NCBI GenBank assembly: GCA_023627715.1 | Contig: JAMAHW010000001.1 | Span: forward strand, 310,001-374,000 | Source: Periconia sp. R9002 | Taxonomy: Eukaryota; Ascomycota; Dothideomycetes; Pleosporales; Periconiaceae | Direction of reading: 5' to 3' | DNA: 64,000 nucleotides | Part shown: positions 55,528 through 64,000 of the stretch, piece by piece | Numbering within the stretch: the first letter of the stretch is position 1 | Layout: the number at the start of each line of letters is the position of its first letter | Made by a program: the position numbers and the translations under genes | The notes under the pieces: model-generated | Told to the model about the DNA's origin: nothing | Database searches by the model: none | Seen by the model: only the letters and a program-made list of their open reading frames with translations

Positions 55528-56859
55528 CTATATTGCCATAGTGCTCAAGTCCCACCAAGCGGCCACCGCTAATGCTGCGCATAGCCCGATCATGCAGAAA
55601 GTTTGGGAAACGAAAACGGGTGTGGGTGTATCTGATTTCCGCACACTCGCTTTCTTAGTTTCCGTATCTTCCGGTGGAGATGTACATGCAGCGCTGATAG
55701 TTTTCCATATTCGGCATCTATTCCAGAAGCCATCAGGTAAAGCTGCCGAGTTGGTTTTACCCCCATCTGAAAGGTGATGATCAACTCTTAATCGATCACA
55801 CATCTCATGCCAATCCCAGCTTTGGTCTCGTAGCGTTGATTGAAGTATTTGTTTAAAATTCTTTTCATCCAGGTCCCATACATGGGGCAGAAGGCTGCCA
55901 TTGCATAGTTGTCGACGCCAAAAACGCTCATCCAACGGAATCTTGTACGCCAAAGTTCGGCTGGATTGGTGCAGTGATACAATGGATCGGGCCGAAAGTT
56001 CTGAAGTAATATGGTCTAACAGTTCGATCGGCAGAGCCTCAAGTCCGTTTGGCGATTCAATGAAACGCAACTCATCCGGTAGATCAGCGCTGCGCCCTGG
56101 TGATTGTGGCTGCAGCGCATTGTAAACTGCAGGCGTAAAATCGGGGATCTCTATAGGATTCGCGAAGAATTTCTGATGTACATTAGTGTCTCCAAGCAAT
56201 GATATCTGGGAGGAAATGTCATACATCGTACGCTCCGCTCCACCAACTCAAGACATCAAATGCCAAGGTGCTCTTGGGCCCATACGTGCTGGTGCGTCGC
56301 AAAGCAAAAATATCATATGCGTCAGCGCCGGTTGCACCCATTCCATTATTAGCCCGTAGATGATTATTGAGCATCATGTATAATTGTGTAATGTTGGACG
56401 CGCTCTCCATGGATATCGAATCTGAAGAGTGGGACTCAATAACGCGACATGCGATGTCAATGCATGCTTGATGCAGCGGAAAGATTGCGTCCCCAGCACC
56501 GTCGACAGCAAGAACACGATAGAACGAGTCGTTTAGTTGAAAACAATCCGCATTCGTGATGGACCAGCATGTCTTCTCAGACAAGAAAATGTTACTGTCG
56601 TTTCCTAGGAGGTTGACATGGTCTTCCCCGGAACTTGTCAAACCGTGGGTGTGGAGAGCCGAAGCGGCGCTAAGTAATTGGACGTCATAAAGCCACTGTG
56701 GTTATCAGCGCACGAACGCATAGATGCAAGCAGAATGTAGCTGTAAGACATGCAGGATTGACTCGCCTGGTATTCTTCCATGTGTGGGTCGATGCTGTAG
56801 ATGTGGTGTTCCAGTGCGAATGGACCGCCACAGATTACGCAGAAGATGTCGGTATCCAT
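55528..56859 (-). CDS. F-box protein with GC-AG intron and C-terminal hydrophobic tail
   Basis: Exons (minus) 56859-56767, 56695-56225, 56172-55528, introns 71 and 52 bp, 402 aa. Intron 1 needs a GC donor: CAG|GCGAGT...GATAACCACAG, phase 0, joining EEYQ to WLYDVQLL; no GT donor keeps the frame. Starts MDTDIFCVICGGPF, a CxxCGGPF motif typical of a large ascomycete F-box group. The F-box is GLEALPIELLDHITSELSAR (about residues 230-275). The middle (56225-56695) is the conserved WSI...L.WWSGAYD body. The C-terminus carries a hydrophobic stretch (TFCMIGLCAALAVAAWW) that could be a tail anchor. It would recruit a substrate to an SCF ubiquitin ligase through Skp1; target unknown. Confidence 0.85.
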
Positions 56860-58227
56860 CGTGCTTACGTCTTTTTCTTCAGAGTATTGATAAGTTTTGA
56901 GAATCGATCTATAGACTTGGCCTGATTTGCGATGCGGAGCGACGATTTATCAAAGTCTTCGTTCAACGCCAAGGGGGACGAAGTGAAAGCTTTTTGTGGC
57001 GCGTGAGTTGAATTTTGTGCAAATTGGGGCCAGGCGAACTTTATGAATGACTTTCGAACACAGCTTCCCAAGCTTTATTATCTGTCTGCAGCCGTTCGGA
57101 GTCGTTTATGATGCCAATCGCGCTCGGTGATGGGCAACTTTTTCCCCGATTGGATCTATTGGAGCAGATTTCATCCAATCATAGCATATTACAGACGCCC
57201 CCTCTGAAAAGTACTTGCGAATTGAGCAGAGTATTTCATCACCATTTTGCATTGATAACCAGGGGTAAAAAGACATTTCTCGATACACATCACAAACAGC
57301 GCATCGCATCACCGTTCCCAGGTAAGATGCATCTATCAGAAGCTATAGACGCTACATTTTGTCGAAAGCTGTAGTGCAGCTATACGAAATGTTCTAACGT
57401 ACGTAAGTCAATTACTATGTGTTGATATTACTCGAAATTTACATGAAATATTCCAAACTTTCCTGAGACATCTGAAATCGATATGAAAGTCAAATCAGCC
57501 GATCTTAAAAATAACTACAAGATCCATATTTCTGTACCTGACCTCAGACACGCAGTCTTTTCGATGTTGGAAGTCAAAGGCGATGTTTCAACCAAACGGC
57601 TCGGTCGATTGAAGATTTCCCCGAACATCAACGTATATGTAATGCGAAACATATTTGGGGATTGTACGATACCATTAAAAAAAGAATAGGTCGTCGCATA
57701 TCATTAACAGTATGATTGCGTCGACATCGTCTTTGTGGACAATATCGTAAGCGGTAGAAACATCAATCCAAACAGCCGGCAGAGTTTAGTGAACTATTCT
57801 GTCACGATAGGAAAGCAGCTCAATGAACGTGTATAGACAAGCTCACGACATACACAATATATACCAATTCGGAATTTCCCAGTGTCCCCCATCCATATCA
57901 GAAACTAACCCGAATCAGGCGAGTGCAGGTGATCATCCCAAACCCCCACATCCTCCAACTTCAACGTTGTTGCTACTTCAATCCATCTGAATCTCCAACA
58001 GTGAATATCAAAAGCAATAAAACAGCAGGAAAAAAGAAAAATCTGAGAACTCTCCAATTCTCCATATGTTCTAGTCATACCAGGTTACACAACAACCAAA
58101 CCTGAAAACTACCCTTGGAAGTTCTATCTACACGCCCCTCTATCAACACCAATTCTTAAACAAAACAACAAACGGCATACCTCAATCTCAACATAACCAA
58201 AGATAAAAACAACAAAAACCTCCCAAA
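56860..58227. other. 1.4-kb divergent intergenic, nothing supported
   Basis: AT-rich, particularly 57360-58200. Small open frames (for example plus 57483-57689) lack support. Promoters of the F-box gene (minus) and the FAD enzyme (plus). Confidence 0.4.
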
Positions 58228-59820
58228 ATGGAAGAACGATCCCATATCCCCGTCCAACCACCAATCCCCAACCCACTCCCCTCCTACTGGCAAACCCCCC
58301 CATCCCCGCTCAACAACACCCTCACCCCCCTTACAGACGACCACGACCAACAACCCTACGACCATGTCATAATCGGCTCCGGCATATCCGGCGCAATGGT
58401 CGCCTACAGCCTCCTCTTCAAGCACCCCTCAAACTCCCCACCACCGCGTGTCATCATGCTCGAAGCCCGCGGCCTCTGCTCAGGCGCCACAGGTCGCAAC
58501 GGCGGGCACACCAAAGCCGCCAGCTACCGCACATACCTCCAACACAAACAAAAGTACGGAAAAGCCGAAGCCCTCAAGATCGCGCGCCTGGAATACGAAA
58601 ACATCCGCGCTACGCATCGGTTAGCGCGGGAGCTGGGCATCGAGTGCGATAGTCAACCGTGTAACACGGTCGATATCATTTACGACCGCGAGACGTTTGA
58701 GCAGGGGAAGAAGGCGATTGAGGAGTTGAGGCGCGATGCGGATGAGGAGGAGAGGGAGTTGGGTGGTATGGCGTGGTATAGAATCTACGATCCTTCTTCA
58801 CCCTCTTCTCCACCACCATCATCCGAGACGAACACCGACGGACCAACCCCCCTCTCAGCTATCCTCCAAAAATTCCACACCTCCCCCAAAAACACAAACC
58901 CCTCCCCTCTCCTCTCCCACTCACCAGAAGAACCCGTCACCGGCGCATTCGAATACGCCGCAGGCCGCATAAACGCCTACGCCCTAACAACAACCCTCCT
59001 AACCCTCTGCGTCCAACAAAAAAACCTCCAAATCCACACCCACACCCCCGTCCTCTCCATCACGCCTCCCTCTTCCCCATCTTCCCTCTACACCATCCAC
59101 ACCCCCCACACCACCCTCCAAACCCGCACCCTAACCCTCGCAACAAACGCATACACCCCCTTCCTCGCACCCCCCCTCCAATCCCTCATCGTGCCCTTAC
59201 GCGGTCAAATCACCGCTCAACGACCTCCAACCCACGGCTCCACGCACCCGAGCGTGTTAACTAGGACGTACTCGTTTATTTATAGGTCGGGGTACGAGTA
59301 CATGATCTCCCGCAACGACGCCGCAACGGGGACGCAGGATATTATCATCGGCGGCGGGTTGGGGCGGTTACACGATGCCGGGGCGAGCGAGTACGGGACG
59401 GTGGATGACGGGGCGCTGAATGCGGACGTGAGTTCGTATTTGGGCGGGGTTTTGGGGGGATATTTTGGGTCTCCTTCTCCTTCGTCGAAAAATGGGGGAG
59501 ATGGGTACAAAATCCTCCGCGAATGGACCGGCATCATGGGCGCCACGCACGATGGGGTACCGTTTGTAGGCGAGGTGCCCGGGAGGAAGGGGATGTGGGT
59601 GCTTGCGGGGTTTAATGGGCATGGGATGGTGCTTTGTTTGAAGTGTGCCGAGGGGGTGGTGGGGATGATGAGGGGGGAGGAGGTGGGGGGGTGGTTTCCG
59701 GAGAGTTTCAAGCTGACGAGGGAGAGGGTTGAGGAGGGGCGTGGGGTGTTTAGGGGGAGGGTGGATTTGGGGGTTTCGATGGAGAAGGGGAGGGAGGGGG
59801 AGAGTGGGACGGTAGGGTGA
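58228..59820 (+). CDS. FAD-dependent oxidoreductase (DAO family)
   Basis: 530 aa, no intron. Dinucleotide-binding YDHVIIGSGISGAMVAYSL, then LEARGLCSGATGRNGGHTKA, which is typical of the D-amino-acid oxidase-like fold (glycine/sarcosine oxidase group). The C-terminal FAD cap reads REWTGIMGATHDGVPFVGEV and LAGFNGHGM. The family oxidises an amine or amino-acid type substrate with FAD and O2; the precise substrate is unknown. A Ser/Pro/Thr-rich insert of about 50 residues (near bases 58790-58935) lies in the middle. No signal or PTS1 tripeptide is seen (ends SGTVG). The coding strand is C-rich in the first two thirds and abruptly G-rich from about 59400, with many G runs near the stop. Confidence 0.88.
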   Translation: MEERSHIPVQPPIPNPLPSYWQTPPSPLNNTLTPLTDDHDQQPYDHVIIGSGISGAMVAYSLLFKHPSNSPPPRVIMLEARGLCSGATGRNGGHTKAASYRTYLQHKQKYGKAEALKIARLEYENIRATHRLARELGIECDSQPCNTVDIIYDRETFEQGKKAIEELRRDADEEERELGGMAWYRIYDPSSPSSPPPSSETNTDGPTPLSAILQKFHTSPKNTNPSPLLSHSPEEPVTGAFEYAAGRINAYALTTTLLTLCVQQKNLQIHTHTPVLSITPPSSPSSLYTIHTPHTTLQTRTLTLATNAYTPFLAPPLQSLIVPLRGQITAQRPPTHGSTHPSVLTRTYSFIYRSGYEYMISRNDAATGTQDIIIGGGLGRLHDAGASEYGTVDDGALNADVSSYLGGVLGGYFGSPSPSSKNGGDGYKILREWTGIMGATHDGVPFVGEVPGRKGMWVLAGFNGHGMVLCLKCAEGVVGMMRGEEVGGWFPESFKLTRERVEEGRGVFRGRVDLGVSMEKGREGESGTVG

Positions 59821-60567
59821 GGGGGGTCGGAGGGGAGACGGGGATGGTAATGGGAGTGATGAGATGTTTAATTGCACTTTTGTGGAATAATAAACCGCAT
59901 CATACATGATTCCCACGACTTGGAAAGAAGACGGCACTAAATGTTGGAACCAGACCAGCCCTGTAACGAAATGCACAATACACATCAAAGCAATCCAATG
60001 TGGGGAAATCATAGATCAATATCATCGTACATTCGTTCCTTCCCGTAGATAGTTCCCTGTGCCATGTAAAGATCCCTTTGACGGGTTTGTCTGTCTTGCT
60101 TCGTGTCCTGATTTTGCCGCTCTTTTCATTTCTTCGTGAATCATCCCAGTGGAAATGGCGACGAGACTGAACTGCATGCCAGGTTTCCAGCTCCCTCCAT
60201 CTACCTCTTGTTCGCCATATTCGCCCGTACATGAAAATAATCTCGCACAAACACCGTCGCTTACCCGCTGAATAGCCGGCCGCAAAAGAAGAAGAGAGAA
60301 AAACAACAACAAAGAGTAATAGAGGCAAACCTCGTCGTAATAGCCGAAAAAAATGTGTGCAACGCCGCTAAAATGCATGGAAAGATCACATGTTAAAATA
60401 CAAGAGCCTGCTTCGTAGGACAAAGATGTAATTGGAAATGGAAGAGACAACAATCCATGAAAGCGATCCAGACAAGGGTCATCGGATGATTGTGAATGTG
60501 AATACGATGTTCGCCGAACTTGTAATGTATCCAGCAATCCGTTCTGGTGGTAAGGTCACGGGGTTCA
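59821..60567. other. Convergent intergenic, nothing supported
   Basis: 3' regions only. Minus-strand open frames at 60537-60022 have no protein character. It begins with the G-rich run that continues from the end of the FAD gene. Confidence 0.4.
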
Positions 60568-63135
60568 TTACGTCTGAATATGGGGACGGAAAAGTTGGTG
60601 ACTTTGCTGGATCATTTCCTCGATTTTGCCAGTTTCGTTTGCTTCGAAGTCTTGCATCAGCTGCATCTGCTGCTCTTGATTCAGCCCATTGCCTCTGTAG
60701 TCCTGACCCCATTGCGGGTATAGATAGTCTGTCATGGCGTAGCCTTGATTGGCAGCGTAGCTTTCGTTGTACAAGGGCGATGAGAGGGGCTGAGTCTGCA
60801 TGTTGAAAGGCTCTTGAAGCGGCATGGAAAAGGCCGGATTCCATTGCGAGAGTTCGGCGAAAGTCGTAGGCAACGAAGAGAATTGTGATGCCTGAGAAAA
60901 GTTGATGGAGGGTATGTTGTTGTTCTGATTATCATTGCTGCCCATGGGAAGTTTTGGGCTGGTATCTGCGTAGGACTGGTGGGATACATGAGGCTGCTGG
61001 GCAAAATGTACAGAGTGCGACCTCCCATTAGAGGTGGCGTTATGGGGCACGGAGTTGAAATCAAACATGGTTTGATTGTGATTCGAATTGGGGATCTGGT
61101 TCTGGCTCACAGGTAAATAACCAAACGGAGGTTGAGTCGTCTCAGAAGGCGTGCTCACAGATGCAGTTGATGCTGTTGCAGGACTAGTGGTGCGGGAACG
61201 GTTGATCCCGTCAACCATGTTGCTCGTCACAGAAGCGCTATCCGAAGGCGAGGCTGCCGCTATAGGAACATCGCCATCCTTGTCGTAGATCTTCATACAG
61301 GCACCGATCAAATTGCGGTACAACTCCAAAGCCGAGGCCACACCGGGCCAACGCTCGGAGGCAAGTTCAATGGATTCTAAAGCAACCAGCAGATGACCCT
61401 CTACTTCGTCACGGCCATGATTCCGACGCACCTCGGAATAAGAAAGCGACCAGAGCATGACGTTCACAACCATGAAGATGGCTTGTGTAAAAATCCACGT
61501 GACATCAACGCTCTGGGTCTCAATCTGCTTGCGGGTCATGTGTATGTTGTACTGGCATGCGTCGTAACAGAGGACAGCGGCGCGAGCCGAAGGACGGGGA
61601 ATCTGCGGCGAGGGGCGGTAGAGAAAGCACACCATTGTGTTGTAGCGTCCGATGAACCTGCAAGAGTGTAAGCATGTACAGCAGAATCAGAACGGAACGG
61701 CGCCTGCTGCTTACCAGACTTTGTCCAAACCGGACCCCCCATCCACTTCAGGGGCGGTGTCTCTCCAGCGTTCTATTTTGCTCTGCATTTCGGCAAACCA
61801 AGGATCTTGATCATTCTTCGGTTCTGGTCTCTTTTTTTGGTAGAGCTTTCGCCGAATTTCGAGTTGCAGGACCCTCATCTTAAAGAAATGGATACCAATC
61901 CATTTTTTCAGTGACGCCTTGGGGGCAGGCAGAATGCCTTCCCTGGTAATGAATGCATCGTCTACCAGTTCACCAAAACTAACGTCAATATGCTCGCATC
62001 GCGTGGCAAAATGACTGGGTCTACCGAGGCTGTGCGAAAGTCCGTATTCCATGGTCAATATACTCCAAAAGAGGCGGCGACGCATATCAACCTCCAATGG
62101 GTCCGCGGGCCGGCCGCCTGGACCAAGAGTGATGGTCTTTTCTTCATGGAGCCCCAGGGCCTGGCATAGGCGCACACCAAGTCCAATAATGTAGTAGACT
62201 GCAGTCCTGGTAGGAGTGAGGAGAGAATAGCCTGCAATTAGGGCAAAGCATTGGAGGGTTTTGAGATTCATGGGCTTGATAGCGCTTTCGAAGAATTTGA
62301 GCGCAGCCAGGTAATAGCTGTCAGCAAGACCTGCATATTGAGTGTCCATTCGCTGCAGACTAATAGCAATGACCATACGGAGGCAGAAGTTCTGGTAGGG
62401 ATCGGTGGAGCCTTTGTAGACTTGGTCAACGTCCTCGGTAAAGGTAGGCTCGTGGAACATGGGATACATGGGGTGGACCTTGCAATAGAAGAGCTCGAGC
62501 AGCAGGTTGGTGAGGTCTCGATTGGGGAGCACTTCTGCGGCGACGTCGCTGACCAGGGGGTAGACCTTGGACGTAGGGCGGGCATCTTCTTGGTCGAAGG
62601 TGGCTTTGATGGACTTGGCCGAAGCATCGGGGACGATTTCGGAAATGCTTTTGGAGTCGGTGAATTGTTTAGCCAGCTGCATTACCAAGCGCGTGATGGT
62701 GATGCCACTAGATGGCCCCAGGAACTTGGATTCGTCCGTATCCTGCACCCTTACGGCGGCGGCACCGCGCATGACATCCTCTGCATCGGGCTCGGCATCG
62801 TCGCGCTCGAGTTCCTGCAGCTGCTTCTCGAGGCTGCGGACTTTGTGCTGCAGATGAACAACGTAATCGCGGGGGATTTTACGGTTCTTGGTCGGGTCGA
62901 AGTATTCGCAGTGAGAGTTTGTGCGCTCGCATGGGCCGCAGCGGGGAAGACCGGGGTCGCACCTGGTTTTGCGCTGTGAGGGTGAGAAGTGTCAGCGGGC
63001 AAAGAGAGAAGGCGGATTGGATGGTGGGAGGGAGCAGTTCGTTCGTACCGTGCGGCAGCGACAGCAAGCTGTCAGGGTATGGGCAATCCTGCCTGGAGTC
63101 CCATTTGCGGCCTCCTCTTTGCCCTTGGCATCCAT
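60568..63135 (-). CDS. Zn2Cys6 transcription factor with fungal middle-homology domain
   Basis: Exons (minus) 63135-63049, 62973-61715, 61657-60568, introns 75 and 57 bp, 811 aa. The first exon carries the start of the zinc cluster; intron 1 lies after RCRT. Cysteines 24, 27, 34, 41, 44 and 51 fit CX2CX6CX6CX2CX6C (loop CDPGLPRC), followed by a coiled-coil dimerisation helix (YVVHLQHKVRSLEKQLQEL). The fungal_trans domain spans about residues 175-500, with LLLELFYCKVHPMYPMFHEP, MRRRLFWSILTMEYGLSHSLGRPS and VDVTWIFTQAIFMVVN. The C-terminal third is Gln/Asn/Ser-rich (likely activation region). It is well conserved across ascomycetes in style, but I cannot name the ortholog. Nuclear regulator; target genes unknown. 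Its promoter is rich in TACCTAGGTA-type words. Confidence 0.9.
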
Positions 63136-64000
63136 TGAGGTCTCAAGGCGAGGGGCAAATGACCATGGAGCTTTGGTATAGCTGGTGGTGGAACGAGGAG
63201 TCGAAGGGGTTGCGAGCGGGCAATGTCCGGGGGATGGTGGGAGGAAGCAAGCGAATATGGTGGGGCGGCGCGTCCATCACAGGGAGGGAGCAGCGGACAT
63301 TAAGAGTAGGGTTGATAACGTCGCAACCGTGGGTTTCGAGAGGGGTTTTATCGGGGAAGAGGGGGGAGCTGAGGGGGATACGGAAGAGGAGAGAGGAGAA
63401 GAGAGAATGAGGGTGAAGGTGAAGCAATGAAGAGAGGCAAGGCAGGCGGAGGAGGAGGGTCCGAGAAGGGTGATGGGCAAGGGAAAGTCGTGTGGCAAAG
63501 CAGGCGGGCTGTCATGGTATGATTGATAGGTACCTAGGTAGGTACCTACTAAGTAGCCTTGGCCCCTTCTTTTAACCTCCCATCACACATTCACCACTCG
63601 TCAACGCTGGATGGGCCTCATTTCCACCCGGTGAGTGTGCACACATGGACAGGACAGACGGGATGTGACGACCAATCACGGCGGAAGGCCGGGGGTACTC
63701 GGCGGCGACACAGTACCGTGTAGGTACCTACCTTTGTAATGCGGTGATGAGGCGGCGAGTATCCATCACCTAAGTACATATGTATGTACCTATCTGACCA
63801 ACGTCCAACTGAGCGGATGCTCAGGAACAGCCGTGTACACACACCTCTTTCTTCCTTTCACACATGCTGCAAAGGGTAGGTACATCAATGTATGTACATA
63901 GCGTAGGTATACCTACCTAATCGCCTTGATTTATCTCCGTTTCCCTTGGCTCGTGCTCCCCGTCGGTTGGTGTGCCTGTGTCGGTGCCTTGTAGCGCCCA
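63136..64000. other. Promoter region of the 811-aa regulator
   Basis: G-rich plus strand near 63140-63480, then a TACCTA/TAGGTA-rich zone (63531-63920). No gene is seen before the window ends. Confidence 0.45.
63531..63920. repeat. Cluster of TACCTA/TAGGTA words
   Basis: TACCTAGGTA at 63531-63540 runs directly into GGTACCTACT. More copies follow: TAGGTACCTACC (63721-63732), TATGTACCTATC (63782-63793) and TAGGTATACCTACC (63904-63917). The same palindrome is at 24820-24829, and TAGGTAGGTAGG is at 32012-32023. Short, AT/GC balanced, partly palindromic; could be a regulatory site or a microsatellite. Confidence 0.55.

Noticed and set aside
12000..64000. A biosynthetic gene cluster
   Set aside because: No polyketide synthase, peptide synthetase, terpene cyclase or prenyltransferase is present; the oxidoreductases are scattered and on mixed strands.
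1..64000. CRISPR arrays, transposases or viral insertions
   Set aside because: No regularly spaced repeats, reverse transcriptase, transposase or viral core protein was seen in any frame.

Overview
The window is nuclear DNA of a filamentous ascomycete (Pezizomycotina), most likely a Dothideomycete. The reasons are intron-bearing genes (introns of about 50-140 bp, GT-AG with CTRAC-like branch points), roughly one gene per 2 kb, a tRNA-Leu with a short intron, Zn2Cys6 regulators, and a plant-biomass enzyme set (CBM1-GH6 cellobiohydrolase, GH43). The class is inferred from gene content and style and was not tested by a search. About 27 protein-coding genes can be supported. Most gene models below were spliced by hand by matching reading phase, splice sites and family homology across introns.

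Layout. 1-566: 3' end of an L-type amino acid permease. 1940-3026 and 15808-16867: two paralogous membrane proteins with an invariant 14-cysteine ectodomain; a third, cysteine-free single-pass protein lies at 19304-19888. 3801-7454 (-): vacuolar-type Ca2+ ATPase (PMC1 family) with a CrzA/Crz1-like site upstream. 9399-10966: Zn2Cys6 factor with a 13-nt first coding exon and a 10-bp phased repeat in its promoter. 11796-11895 (-): tRNA-Leu(AAG). 12393-13980 (-): cytochrome b2-type flavoprotein ending in a peroxisomal SRL tripeptide. 21122-29399: a lineage-type protein of unknown function, a membrane-anchored GH43, a multi-C2H2 protein and a protein with three SUMO-interaction-like motifs. 30778-40497: APH-like kinase, an 809-aa fungal protein with a possible HicA-like C-terminus, an aldehyde dehydrogenase, a secreted His-brace (LPMO-like) protein and a HAD phosphatase. 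42027-51526: secreted beta-propeller-like protein, M28 aminopeptidase, CBM1-GH6 cellulase and a D-2-hydroxyacid dehydrogenase. 52757-63135: tandem spherulin-4/GH135-like pair, F-box protein using a GC-AG intron, FAD amine/amino-acid-type oxidoreductase and an 811-aa Zn2Cys6 factor.

How the genes work together. There is no biosynthetic cluster. The secreted or surface set (GH6, GH43, His-brace protein, M28 peptidase, beta-propeller protein, spherulin-like pair, 14-Cys proteins) suits a plant- or litter-associated lifestyle. Lactate or other 2-hydroxyacid oxidation (cytochrome b2 type), hydroxypyruvate/glyoxylate reduction and aldehyde oxidation are plausible neighbours in small-acid metabolism, but nothing in their layout shows co-regulation.

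The most interesting leads are the 14-Cys receptor-like paralogs, the tandem spherulin-like pair that appear to keep complementary subsets of catalytic acids, the possible eukaryotic HicA-like domain, the triple-SIM protein, the SRL-tailed cytochrome b2 homolog, and the helically phased promoter repeat.
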